From the NCBI RefSeq assembly GCF_009363715.1, contig NZ_CP045404.1:2014001-2078000 (forward strand): 64,000 bases of DNA, in the 5' to 3' direction. The position numbers and the translations under genes were made by a program. The stretch comes from Roseovarius sp. THAF9. GTDB taxonomy: Bacteria > Pseudomonadota > Alphaproteobacteria > Rhodobacterales > Rhodobacteraceae. The notes beneath the pieces are model-generated. The model searched no databases. It was not told the origin of the DNA and saw only the letters and a program-made list of their open reading frames with translations. Shown here piece after piece: positions 45,180-53,984 of this stretch (within the stretch, counting starts at the first letter, position 1; each line of letters opens with the position of its first letter).

Positions 45180-45995
45180 TCAGGCGGCCTGAAACGTGAT
45201 CCCGCGTCGCAGGAACTGCGTCGCCCGGTCCGAGGTGCGCTTGGGGTCGCCCGTGGTCAGGAACCGCACACCGGTTCCCCCCTCGGCCATCTCCGGGTGC
45301 CGCGCCAGGTAATCCGCCAGGCTCGCCGCCACCAGGTTGGGCTGAGAGAACACCTGCACCTCCGGCCCCAAGGCCGCCTGGAACACGTCCTCAACCAGCG
45401 GGTAATGCGTACAGCCCAGCACCGCGGCCTGCGGCTTGGGCATCTTGCGCTTGAGCGCATCCACATGGCTGCGCACCAGCGCCTCGGCCAGGATCATGTC
45501 ACCGTCCTCGATGGCGTCCACTACCCCGCCGCAGGCCTGCGCCTCGACATCCACACCGATGGCGCGGAACGCAAGTTCGCGTTGGAACGCCCGGCTGCTG
45601 ACGGTCGTGGGCGTGGCGAACAGCGCCGCGTGCTTCACCGCCACCTCGCGCGGGGGCGAGTTGTCGCCCCATTGCCGCTCAGTCAGCGCCTCGATCAGTG
45701 GCACAAAAACACCCAGAACCCGCTTGCCCGGCGGCACACCTTCCTCTTGCATCCGCCGCAACGCGGCCGCCGAGGCTGTGTTGCAGGCCAGGATCACAAG
45801 GTTGCAGCCCTCGTCATGCCACAGACGCTGCACATGGGCCTTCGTACGATCAAAAATATCCTCTGGGTCACGCACGCCATAAGGCGCGTTGGCATTGTCG
45901 CCCAAATACACCAGCGCCACCTCCGGCAGCCGCGCCTCCACGGCGTTCAGAACCGTCAGGCCGCCCAGCCCGCTGTCGAAAATCCCAACTGCCAT
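45180..45995 (-). CDS. murI: Glutamate racemase
   Basis: I start at ATG 45995 ([16 protein letters not shown]); the longer frame from 46043 would overlap the next gene by 26 bp. The 271-residue protein has both catalytic cysteines, in [13 protein letters not shown] and [13 protein letters not shown]. It makes D-glutamate for peptidoglycan. The segment [12 protein letters not shown] is somewhat divergent from the E. coli enzyme. Confidence 0.94.
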   Translation of the reverse strand: MAVGIFDSGLGGLTVLNAVEARLPEVALVYLGDNANAPYGVRDPEDIFDRTKAHVQRLWHDEGCNLVILACNTASAAALRRMQEEGVPPGKRVLGVFVPLIEALTERQWGDNSPPREVAVKHAALFATPTTVSSRAFQRELAFRAIGVDVEAQACGGVVDAIEDGDMILAEALVRSHVDALKRKMPKPQAAVLGCTHYPLVEDVFQAALGPEVQVFSQPNLVAASLADYLARHPEMAEGGTGVRFLTTGDPKRTSDRATQFLRRGITFQAA

Positions 45996-46017
45996 CTGTC
46001 TCGCGCTGACTGCGCCC

Positions 46018-46893
46018 CTAGTCGTATTCGAAGCCAATCTCATCCGGGTTCACCGGACGCGTGCTAAGCTCATACGTCTTGTGCCGCAGAAACGCCATCA
46101 TGGATTTCGTGTCCTTGGCCCGGGCGCGCAATTCCTCCTGCGGGATCGGCTGGCCCACCACGACCTGCACGCTTGTGTCCACGCGCTTGCAGAATTCCTT
46201 GATCAGAAGTCCCATGCGCAGAGTGTAATGCATGTGGCTGGCCAGCTGAAACAACCGGCTGGTATGCCCCTCGAAGAACACCGGCACCACCGTCGCGTCC
46301 GACTTCGCCACCATCCGCGCCGTGAACCCGCGCCAGCCGGGGTCGAGCGGCTGGGCAAAGGGTTTCGCCGCCGTGCTGACCGTGCCGCCCGGGAAAATCC
46401 CGATGGCCCCGCCGTCATGCAAATAGTCCAGCGCCGTCTTCCGCGTCTCGATATTCAGCGCGACGGCCTCTTTCGTCTCGTCAAAGCTGATCGGCAGGAT
46501 GATCCGGTTCAAATCCTCGGCCTTGCGAAAGACCTTGTGCGCCAGGATGCGGAAATCGCCCCGCGTCTGGCTCAGGATATGCCCCATCATCAGGCCATCC
46601 AGAATACCATACGGATGGTTCGCGATCAGGATCAGCGGCCCGGTGCGCGGAATGTTCGACAGGCACCCGCCCACCACGTCCAGCGTCAGGCCATAGCGCT
46701 CCACCATCACCTGCCAGAAATCACGGCCCGCCGCGACCTCCTGCTCATAGCCCGCCGCCCGCTTGATCAGGCGAATGCGGCCGGTCAGGTTTTCCATCGT
46801 GCGGATCATGGCGCGGCCCCCGCGGGTCTGCGCCGAGTAGGCATAGCTGATGTCACGGGCCACGTGGCGTTCCTGGCGCATCTCACCTTCCAT
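46018..46893 (-). CDS. Lysophospholipid acyltransferase-type protein
   Basis: The 291-residue protein has the acyltransferase block I as NHPYGILDG (NHx4D), block II near [12 protein letters not shown], block III in [11 protein letters not shown], and block [11 protein letters not shown]. It resembles ornithine-lipid/phosphatidate acyltransferases (OlsA/PlsC group, called hemolysin-like in some annotations). No OlsB partner is adjacent. ATG 46893 is used; ATG 46881, preceded by GAAGGTGAG, is an alternative. It ends 22 bp before murI and probably shares its transcript. Confidence 0.85.
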   Translation of the reverse strand: MEGEMRQERHVARDISYAYSAQTRGGRAMIRTMENLTGRIRLIKRAAGYEQEVAAGRDFWQVMVERYGLTLDVVGGCLSNIPRTGPLILIANHPYGILDGLMMGHILSQTRGDFRILAHKVFRKAEDLNRIILPISFDETKEAVALNIETRKTALDYLHDGGAIGIFPGGTVSTAAKPFAQPLDPGWRGFTARMVAKSDATVVPVFFEGHTSRLFQLASHMHYTLRMGLLIKEFCKRVDTSVQVVVGQPIPQEELRARAKDTKSMMAFLRHKTYELSTRPVNPDEIGFEYD

Positions 46894-46990
46894 CTCGATT
46901 CGCGTGCAGCGTTTTTACATCGCGGCCCGGGTAACAGGTGAATGAAGTTTTTGTAACGCAGACGGGGCCGCGCAGGCCCCGCCGGGCGGC

Positions 46991-49900
46991 CTACTGTGCC
47001 GCCCGTGCCACGTCCTGCCCACCCTCGCGGATCACCTGCAAAAGATGCTCGCGCTGCTTGGCCGCCTTGCGGGCGTTCTCCATCTTCACCGGCCCGAAGC
47101 CCCTGATCTGCAGTGGCAATTCCGCCAGCGCCACGATGGCGTCCTGGGTCTTGCCGTCCAGCTTTGGCAGCACCTCGGCCATGTCGGCCTCGTACTCGCG
47201 GATCAGCGCGCGTTCCATCCGCCGCTCCTCGCTATAGCCGAAAATATCCAGCGGCGTGCCGCGCAAGCCCTTGAACTTGGCCATCAGGCGCATCGGCTTT
47301 TCCATCCACGCGCCGAATTGCCGCTTCTTCGGCCGCCCGTCTGGCCCGGTCTTGCTCAGGATCGGCGGGGCAAGGTGAAACGTCATGTCGAAATCGCCCG
47401 CGAACTCTTCCTCGGCCTTCTTCCGGCTCTGGATCAGCAGGCGCGCGACTTCGTATTCGTCCTTGTAACTCAACAGCTTGTGATAGCCCAAGGCCACCGC
47501 CTCGCGAACGGTTCCGTTCTCGATCCCATCGACCAGCTTGCGATACCGCTTGGCCAGCCGCTTGCCCTGATAGCCGACAAGGTGATCTGCCCGGAACGCG
47601 ATCTTCTCCTCCAGCGACTTCGGCTTTTCCACCACGTTCGGCGTCACCATGCGGTCCGCCTCCTCGGGGTGCTCCGCGGCCCACCGCCCGATATCGAAGG
47701 CCCGCAGGTTCCGCTCCACCGCAGCGCCGTTCAGCTCGATCGCGGCGTCGATCGACGCCTTGGACAAGGGCACAAGCCCCCTCTGCCACGCGGCTCCAAA
47801 GATGATCATGTTGGAAAAGATCGCGTCGCCCATCGCCACCCGCGCCAGCTCACTTGCGTCGAACAGCACCACGTCATCCTGCATCCGCGCCTTCAGCGAT
47901 AGCGCAAGCTGGTCGGTCGGCAGCGTGAACTCGGTGTCGCGGGTGAAATCTCCGGTCATGATCTCGTGGCTGTTGACCACGCCGCCCGTGCGCCCCATCC
48001 GCGTCAGGCCCAGCGTCTTGGCCCCGGCGCTGGTCACCAGGTCACCGCCGATCAGCGCGTCCGCCTCGCCCGTGGCGACCCGGATGGCACTGATATCGCT
48101 CGGTTTCTCGGCAAGCCGGCAGTGGATATGCACCGCGCCGCCCTTCTGCGCCAGCCCTGCCATTTCCATCATGCCCGCGCCCTTGCCGTCGATCTGCGCC
48201 GCCTGCGCCATCACCGCGCCGATGGTCACGACGCCCGTGCCACCGACGCCGGTGATCACCACATTATATGTCCCGTCGATCTTGGGCAGCGCGGGCTCCG
48301 GCAGATCCGGCAGGTCCAGATCCGCCGAAGCCTCTTTCCGAATCTTGGCGCCTTCCAACGTCACGAAGGACGGGCAGAACCCCTTGAGGCACGAGAAATC
48401 CTTGTTACAGCGCGACTGGTCGATGGCTCGCTTGCGCCCCAGTTCCGTCTCTTTCGGCACGATGGCCACGCAGTTCGACTGCACGCCGCAATCGCCGCAG
48501 CCTTCGCAGATATCGGTGTTGATGAACACGCGCTTGTCCGGGTCCGGAAACGTGCCGCGCTTGCGGCGGCGGCGTTTCTCGGCGGCGCAGGTCTGCACGT
48601 AAATAATGGCAGATACGCCTTTGATTTCCTGAAACTTCTCTTGAACCTCCATCATTTCGGCCCGCTCGTGCCAGCCGATGCCGGACGGAAAATGCGACTT
48701 CTCCGGCTCTTCCTTCTCGTCATAGACAACAGCGATGTGCTCCACGCCCATCGACTGCAATTCGCGTGCAATCCGGTCCGGCCCCAAGCCACCCTCGTTG
48801 GTCTGCCCGCCGGTCATGGCGACCGCGTCGTTGTAAAGGATCTTGTAGGTGATGTTCACACCCGCAGCCAACGCGGCGCGAATGGCCAGAACGCCCGAAT
48901 GGTTGTAGGTCCCGTCCCCGAGGTTCTGGAACACGTGCTCGCGGTTGGAAAACGGCGCCTCGCCGATCCAGTTGGCCCCTTCCGCGCCCATATGGGTGAA
49001 CCCACTCGTCTCGCGGTCCATCCACAGCGACATGATGTGGCACCCGATCCCGGCATAGGCGCGCCCGCCCTCGGGCACCTTGGTCGAGGTGTTGTGCGGA
49101 CAGCCCGCGCAGAAATACGGCAACCGCGCCGCCAGTTCTTCGGCGTTATCCGATTTCTTCGCTTCATCAATCAGTTGCAGGCCGGCCTTCACGCGGTCCG
49201 TACCGCGGCCTTCCTCCACCAGGATCGTGCCGATCTTCTCGGCCACCATCACCGGGTCCAGCGCCATGCGCGTCGGGAACAGCTCTTCGGAATGCAGGCC
49301 GCCCGCGCCGCCCTTGTACCAGCCATAGACGCGCCGCCCTTGGCGATCGTCGAAAATCGCCTCTTTGATCTGGATCTCGATCAGCTTGCGCTTTTCCTCG
49401 ACCACCACGATCAGGTCCAGTTCCTCGGCCCAGTCGTGAAAGCCCTTCATGTCCATCGGGAAGGTCTGGCCCACCTTGTAGGTCGTCAGCCCCAGCCGCT
49501 CGGCCTCGGCCGCGTCGATCCCCAGCATGTCCAGCGCATGCGTTAGGTCCAGCCAGTTCTTGCCCGCGGCCACGAATCCGATTTTCGCGCCGGGTTTTCC
49601 CCACACCCGCTTGTCGATTTTATTCGCATGGGCAAAGGCTTCGGCGGCGAACCTCTTGTGGTCGATCATCCGCGCTTCCTGCGCGATCCAATGATCCCCC
49701 AAGCGGATGCTCAGCCCCCCATCCGGCATATCGAACTCCGGCATCACGAAATTCATCCGGTCAAGGCTGCCATCGACGACGCTGGTCACCTCCACCGTGT
49801 CCTTCATGGTCTTCAGCCCCGCCCAGACGCCCGCAAAACGCGACAGCGCGAACCCGTAGAGGCCGAAATCCAGGATCTCCTGCACCCCCGCCGGCGACAG

Positions 49901-50410
49901 CACCGGCATGTAGGCATCCACCAGCGCCCAATCCGACTGATGGCAAACCGTGGAACTCTCCCCCGTATGGTCGTCGCCCATGGCCATCAGCACGCCGCCC
50001 AGGGGCGCGGTCCCGGCCATATTGGCGTGCCGCATCACGTCGCCCGAGCGGTCCACCCCCGGCCCCTTGCCGTACCACAGGCCGAAGACGCCATCGTGCT
50101 TGCCCTCACCGCGCAGCTGCGCCTGTTGCGTGCCCCACAGGGCCGTCGCCGCCAGATCCTCGTTCAGCCCCGGCTGAAAGGTCACGTTCGCCTCGGCCAG
50201 CACCTTTTCCGCTCGCGCCATCTGCATATCCACCGCGCCCAGGGGCGAGCCGCGATAGCCCGTTACGTATCCGGCGGTATTGTGCCCCTCGGCCCGGTCC
50301 CGTGCGGCCTGCATCAGCATCAGCCGTACAAGGGCCTGCGTGCCATTCAGCAGAATCTGCGATTTGGACAGGTCCAGCCGGTCGTTCAGGGAAATCTTCT
50401 GATCGCTCAT
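46991..50410 (-). CDS. Fused indolepyruvate ferredoxin oxidoreductase (IorAB-like)
   Basis: ATG 50410 follows GGGAGGACGAG. The 1139-residue product joins the alpha part (TPP-binding block GDGTYNHSGVLAI with DAVAMTGGQTNEG), two 4Fe-4S-type cysteine clusters (CEGCGDCGVQSNC and CNKDFSCLKGFC) and the beta/gamma part (TGVGGTGVVTIGAVMAQAA, MAGLAQKGGAVHIH). It oxidatively decarboxylates indolepyruvate or phenylpyruvate in aromatic amino acid breakdown, passing electrons to ferredoxin. It is divergent from a LysR regulator, separated by a 23-bp palindrome. Confidence 0.93.
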   Translation of the reverse strand: MSDQKISLNDRLDLSKSQILLNGTQALVRLMLMQAARDRAEGHNTAGYVTGYRGSPLGAVDMQMARAEKVLAEANVTFQPGLNEDLAATALWGTQQAQLRGEGKHDGVFGLWYGKGPGVDRSGDVMRHANMAGTAPLGGVLMAMGDDHTGESSTVCHQSDWALVDAYMPVLSPAGVQEILDFGLYGFALSRFAGVWAGLKTMKDTVEVTSVVDGSLDRMNFVMPEFDMPDGGLSIRLGDHWIAQEARMIDHKRFAAEAFAHANKIDKRVWGKPGAKIGFVAAGKNWLDLTHALDMLGIDAAEAERLGLTTYKVGQTFPMDMKGFHDWAEELDLIVVVEEKRKLIEIQIKEAIFDDRQGRRVYGWYKGGAGGLHSEELFPTRMALDPVMVAEKIGTILVEEGRGTDRVKAGLQLIDEAKKSDNAEELAARLPYFCAGCPHNTSTKVPEGGRAYAGIGCHIMSLWMDRETSGFTHMGAEGANWIGEAPFSNREHVFQNLGDGTYNHSGVLAIRAALAAGVNITYKILYNDAVAMTGGQTNEGGLGPDRIARELQSMGVEHIAVVYDEKEEPEKSHFPSGIGWHERAEMMEVQEKFQEIKGVSAIIYVQTCAAEKRRRRKRGTFPDPDKRVFINTDICEGCGDCGVQSNCVAIVPKETELGRKRAIDQSRCNKDFSCLKGFCPSFVTLEGAKIRKEASADLDLPDLPEPALPKIDGTYNVVITGVGGTGVVTIGAVMAQAAQIDGKGAGMMEMAGLAQKGGAVHIHCRLAEKPSDISAIRVATGEADALIGGDLVTSAGAKTLGLTRMGRTGGVVNSHEIMTGDFTRDTEFTLPTDQLALSLKARMQDDVVLFDASELARVAMGDAIFSNMIIFGAAWQRGLVPLSKASIDAAIELNGAAVERNLRAFDIGRWAAEHPEEADRMVTPNVVEKPKSLEEKIAFRADHLVGYQGKRLAKRYRKLVDGIENGTVREAVALGYHKLLSYKDEYEVARLLIQSRKKAEEEFAGDFDMTFHLAPPILSKTGPDGRPKKRQFGAWMEKPMRLMAKFKGLRGTPLDIFGYSEERRMERALIREYEADMAEVLPKLDGKTQDAIVALAELPLQIRGFGPVKMENARKAAKQREHLLQVIREGGQDVARAAQ

Positions 50411-50468
50411 CTCGTCCTCCCATGGCGCTTGCGCGATCTCGCGCAATTGCTAAGAATATAGGCGTATA

Positions 50469-50491
50469 TTAGGTCAATATATGTGACCTAA
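50469..50491. promoter_or_regulatory. Palindromic operator between iorAB and lysR
   Basis: TTAGGTCA and TGACCTAA are perfect 8-bp arms around 7 bases, 59 bp from the iorAB start and 98 bp from the lysR start. The region is AT-rich, with a TATATT stretch next to it. It is a likely site for the adjacent LysR protein or another dimeric regulator. Confidence 0.65.
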
Positions 50492-50589
50492 GCGGGAATT
50501 TCACGCGAATTCGGCGGTATCGGCTGTGATCCGCAAAGGATTTTCTGCTATTGCGCGCTCGGGGATTGGATCGAATTGAAAGTTGCGGG

Positions 50590-51483
50590 ATGGATTGGGA
50601 CAAACTGAGAATATTTCACGCGGTGGCCGATGCCGGCAGCCTCACACATGCCGGTGACCAGCTTCACCTGTCGCAATCGGCCGTCTCGCGGCAGATTCGC
50701 GCGCTCGAAGAATCACTCAACGCCACGCTCTTTCACCGCCACGCCCGCGGCCTGATCCTGACCGAGCAGGGCGAGCTTCTGTTCGACGCCACCCGCGCCA
50801 TGGTGAAGCGTCTGGACGCCGCCACCGCCCGCATCCGCGACAGCGAAGAGGAAGTGTTCGGCGAGTTGCGCGTGACCACCACCATCGGCTTCGGCACGCT
50901 CTGGCTGGCCCCCCGCCTGCCCAAGCTCTTCGCGACCTACCCAGACCTCAACATCGACCTGATGCTCGAGGAACGCGTGCTCGACCTACCCATGCGCGAG
51001 GCCGACGTGGCCATCCGCATGAAGGAACCCAGCCAGGCTGACCTCATTCGCAAGCGGCTGATGATGATCAACATGTGCCTTTTCGCGACCCAGAAGTACC
51101 TCGACGAGCGCGGCACGCCGGAACGGATGGAAGACCTCAGCCAGCACCGCATCCTTTGCCAGAACCCTCGGTCGGCCCAGGTCGGCGCGGGCGCGACACT
51201 GGTCAGCGAGCTGATGACCTACGATATCCCCTCGCTGCTGACGGTGAACAACTACTACGGCGTGCTGCAGGGCGTGCTCAACAATTTGGGAATCGGCGTC
51301 CTGCCCGACTACCTCGGCCAGGATTTCGACCAGATCGTGCGCGTCCTGCCAGAGGTCCAGTCATCCGACGTGCCGGTCTTCCTTGCCTACCCTGAGGAGT
51401 TGCGCCAGTCGCAGCGCATCAAGGCGTTCCGCGACTTCGTTCAGGAAGAGATTGTTCTCTATCGCAAAAACGTCGCGAAATAG
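50590..51483 (+). CDS. LysR-family transcriptional regulator
   Basis: I chose ATG 50590 (MDWDKLRIFHAVADAGSLTHAG), the usual LysR start. The 297-residue protein has the N-terminal winged HTH (LHLSQSAVSRQIRALEESL, about 27-45) and a periplasmic-binding-like effector domain (about 90-290). It faces iorAB and probably controls it in response to an aromatic amino acid or arylpyruvate. Confidence 0.93.
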   Translation: MDWDKLRIFHAVADAGSLTHAGDQLHLSQSAVSRQIRALEESLNATLFHRHARGLILTEQGELLFDATRAMVKRLDAATARIRDSEEEVFGELRVTTTIGFGTLWLAPRLPKLFATYPDLNIDLMLEERVLDLPMREADVAIRMKEPSQADLIRKRLMMINMCLFATQKYLDERGTPERMEDLSQHRILCQNPRSAQVGAGATLVSELMTYDIPSLLTVNNYYGVLQGVLNNLGIGVLPDYLGQDFDQIVRVLPEVQSSDVPVFLAYPEELRQSQRIKAFRDFVQEEIVLYRKNVAK

Positions 51484-51569
51484 GGCGCCACACCCCCTCG
51501 GACGCCGCCGAAATAGCAGCCATGCGGCAACAGCATAGCAGGTTTTCACACACTGCGGCCTCTTTACTC

Positions 51570-51598
51570 TTGATCGCTCGAAAAACGGGCACTAATTG
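51570..51598 (+). promoter_or_regulatory. Promoter of the candidate small RNA
   Basis: TTGATC (51570-51575) and TAATTG (51593-51598) are spaced by 17 bp. Transcription would start near 51605, right at the first hairpin. Confidence 0.5.
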
Positions 51599-51604
51599 CA
51601 CGGC

Positions 51605-51678
51605 ATGACGGTGATCAACCCGATCACGTCATACCTCCCTGTTGGACTATGGCCGAGCTTATTGCTCGGCCTTTTTTT
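51605..51678 (+). ncRNA. Candidate small RNA of about 74 nt
   Basis: The sequence starts with an 11-bp hairpin with one bulge (ATGAC-G-GTGATC pairs with GATCACGTCAT around AACCC). An unpaired linker follows with the C-rich motif CCTCCC, and then a perfect terminator stem (GGCCGAGC-TTATT-GCTCGGCC) ending in seven Ts. A promoter sits at the right distance. Hairpins around exposed CCUCC motifs are known from alphaproteobacterial small RNAs that pair with ribosome sites. It could instead be just the lysR terminator. Confidence 0.5.
51651..51678 (+). terminator. Rho-independent terminator
   Basis: An 8-bp GC-rich stem (GGCCGAGC/GCTCGGCC) with loop TTATT is followed by TTTTTTT. It ends plus-strand transcription from the small RNA and from lysR, just before the convergent M24 gene stops. 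Confidence 0.92.
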
Positions 51679-51679
51679 G

Positions 51680-52810
51680 TCAGATCGCCGGGATCTCGGC
51701 CCCCGCCAAGGGCGACAGCGCCTTCGGCCCGCCTTCGGTGATGACGATCACCTCCTCATGCACCATGCACAGCCCCCCGGGCCGGTCGATCCCCGGCTCC
51801 AGCGTGATCACCATGCCGGGCGCCAGCACGGTCTGATCCCGCGCTGTCAACGACAACCCCTCGGTCAGCTGCATCCCCAGACCGTGCCCCAGCCGTCCCG
51901 CGGTCTCGCCCGCGTCGACGATCCCGGCCATGGCCTGCCACAGCTCGCAAGCGCGCGCACCGGGCCGAGCGATCTCCATCGCCGCCGCCGTGGCCTCGAT
52001 CAGTCGCGCATGCGCCTCCGCCACGCCGGCGCCGACATGTCCCACGGCGAAATTGCGGTCGAAGTCACAGAAATACCCGTCCCGCACCGCGCCCGTGTCC
52101 AGCATCAGCACGTCCCCCGCCCGCAACGGCGTCTCGGGCGCGGGCGAGATCACGTCCGCGTACCCGCCCTGCGCCGCGCCCCCGGCCAGGTAGGGCACCC
52201 AGTCCGCGCCCTCCTCCAGCAAGAGGCGCTGAAAATCACGAAAGACCTGCGCAAGCGGGCGACCTTCCCCCGCGATCTCGGGCACCCGGGCAAAGGCGCG
52301 GCCCGCGATGGCGCAGGCGGTTTCGATCTTGGCGATCTCGGAGGGAGATTTCACCGCCCGCAGCCGCGCCACGATGCCGGCATCATTTGTGAAAGGCAGA
52401 CCCGCCAGCTCCTTCACCCGCGCGAAATCGTCCAAAGGCATCCGCAGATGCGTCTCGTACCCCATTGGCACGCCGACCGGCCCGCCCACCTCGCGCAGCG
52501 TCGCCGCCAGCAGGCTCACGCCGTCATCCTCGGGCGCGGGCGCAGACCACGTGCGGATATCCTCGACCCATGTGCGCCCCATCAGCGCCGCCCCGATCGA
52601 CGGAATCACCGCCTTGGGCGGCCCTTCGCGGGGTACCACCACGAACCACGGACGGCTCGGGCTTTCCCAGAACCGCGTCAGGAAGCCGGTGAAATACCGC
52701 ACATCCGCCTCGGTCGTCAGCAAGAGCGCGCCCAGCCCCGCCCGGTCCATCAGCACCTGCGCCCGCGCGGTCCGCGTCTCGTACTCCGCCCGCTCGAACC
52801 CCCGGTTCAT
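51680..52810 (-). CDS. M24-family metallopeptidase (Xaa-Pro dipeptidase/creatinase fold)
   Basis: The 376-residue protein has an N-terminal creatinase-like domain (about 1-145) and a pita-bread catalytic domain with the five metal ligands: two Asp in LMLDTGAVRDGYFCDFDR, His in GRLGHGLGMQL, Glu in TLEPGID and Glu in MVHEEVIVI. It may be a proline dipeptidase or a hydrolase of the ectoine-hydrolase type (DoeA), since it is coupled to a PLP-dependent lyase. No other ectoine genes are present, so the substrate is open. Confidence 0.85.
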   Translation of the reverse strand: MNRGFERAEYETRTARAQVLMDRAGLGALLLTTEADVRYFTGFLTRFWESPSRPWFVVVPREGPPKAVIPSIGAALMGRTWVEDIRTWSAPAPEDDGVSLLAATLREVGGPVGVPMGYETHLRMPLDDFARVKELAGLPFTNDAGIVARLRAVKSPSEIAKIETACAIAGRAFARVPEIAGEGRPLAQVFRDFQRLLLEEGADWVPYLAGGAAQGGYADVISPAPETPLRAGDVLMLDTGAVRDGYFCDFDRNFAVGHVGAGVAEAHARLIEATAAAMEIARPGARACELWQAMAGIVDAGETAGRLGHGLGMQLTEGLSLTARDQTVLAPGMVITLEPGIDRPGGLCMVHEEVIVITEGGPKALSPLAGAEIPAI

Positions 52811-53838
52811 CCGTCGTTTTGCTCACTCAGGATGCACAGCACCCGCGCGTCGGGTCCAAGGCCCATCAACCGGGCGGCGGCCAGCCCCGCCGCCCCCGAT
52901 TCCGTGCTCTCCAGCCCCATCAGCTTCAATTCCTGTAGCACCTCCGCCGCCTCATCCTCGCTGAGGGTCACGAAGGCGTCGGCATCCCGCGACAGACCAC
53001 GCAGCGCAATCAGCGACGGCTCCTTGCAGTCGAGCCGCCCCATGGCCGAGACGGGGCCTTCGGTGGCGACGGGCCGCCCCGCCTCGATGCTGGCCTGCAA
53101 CGCCGGTGCGGCCTCAGGCTCCACCACCACAATCCGCGGCTCCGCGCCCCAATGCTGACGAAAAAGCGCCGCGCAGGCCCCCGCCAGCCCACCGACCCCG
53201 GCTTGCAGGAAGATATGCGTAGGCACCTCCGGCATCTGTCGCACGGCCTCTTTGGCCATCACCAGGTAGCCTTCCATCAGCCGCCACGGCAGATCGACAT
53301 ATCCGGGCCAAGAGCTATCGGACAACAGCGTCCAGCCATTGTCTTTCGCGGCCTGCTCGGCGGCTTTCATGCTGGATTCATAGTCGGCCCCGGCCCGCAC
53401 CACTTCCGCGCCCATGTCGCGCAGCCGTGCAGCAAAGCTCTCGGGCACCGTCTCGGCGATATAGACCACCGCCTTCGCGCCAAAGACCTTGGCCCCGGCG
53501 GCCACCGACATCCCGTGATTGCCCGCGCTTGCGGTGACATAGGTCCGCCCCGTCAGCGCAGTCGTCATGTCCTTCGCCCCCGTCGCCGCGGCCTCATGGG
53601 CAATCACATACGCCGCCCCAAGCGCCTTGAAGCTGCCCAGCCCCATGCGCCCGCGCTCGTCCTTCACAAACAGCGTGGTGCCGAACGCCTCGCGCCGCTC
53701 CAGCGGCGTTTCCCCATGCGCCGGGCACTGCGCCAGCAGGGCCAGGGGTGCGGCGGCGTCCACGCTAGGGCCGGGGATCTCGTCCAGCACCCCATCCACC
53801 AGCCCCTGCCCGCGCCACGGGTTCTCGATCGTCTTCAT
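52807..53838 (-). CDS. PLP-dependent ammonia-lyase of the threonine dehydratase/diaminopropionate lyase group
   Basis: ATG 53838 follows AAAGGAG. The 343-residue fold-type II enzyme has the PLP lysine in GSFKALGAAYV, the phosphate-adjacent SAGNHGMSVAAGA, and the glycine loop AGVGGLAGACAA. Its stop overlaps the start of the M24 gene by 4 bp (52807-52810), so the two are coupled. The pairing resembles amino-acid or (hydroxy)ectoine salvage gene pairs, but the protein could also be a diaminopropionate ammonia-lyase of short form. Confidence 0.82.
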   Translation of the reverse strand: MKTIENPWRGQGLVDGVLDEIPGPSVDAAAPLALLAQCPAHGETPLERREAFGTTLFVKDERGRMGLGSFKALGAAYVIAHEAAATGAKDMTTALTGRTYVTASAGNHGMSVAAGAKVFGAKAVVYIAETVPESFAARLRDMGAEVVRAGADYESSMKAAEQAAKDNGWTLLSDSSWPGYVDLPWRLMEGYLVMAKEAVRQMPEVPTHIFLQAGVGGLAGACAALFRQHWGAEPRIVVVEPEAAPALQASIEAGRPVATEGPVSAMGRLDCKEPSLIALRGLSRDADAFVTLSEDEAAEVLQELKLMGLESTESGAAGLAAARLMGLGPDARVLCILSEQNDG

Positions 53839-53984
53839 GGCAACTCCTTTTCGCACAACCCGACGGCATCGCGCGGCATCCGTCAAGGCCCATGGCACAC
53901 ACCGCGCCGCACCCCCTTCCCCCCGCTGCATTCATGTCCTAATAGGGGCGCCATCTGCACCGCACCTTGGGGGACATGTTTCAC

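Noticed and set aside
51596..53158. A 520-codon open frame on the plus strand
   Set aside because: It is antisense to the M24 peptidase and PLP lyase genes, and its first part is the small RNA.
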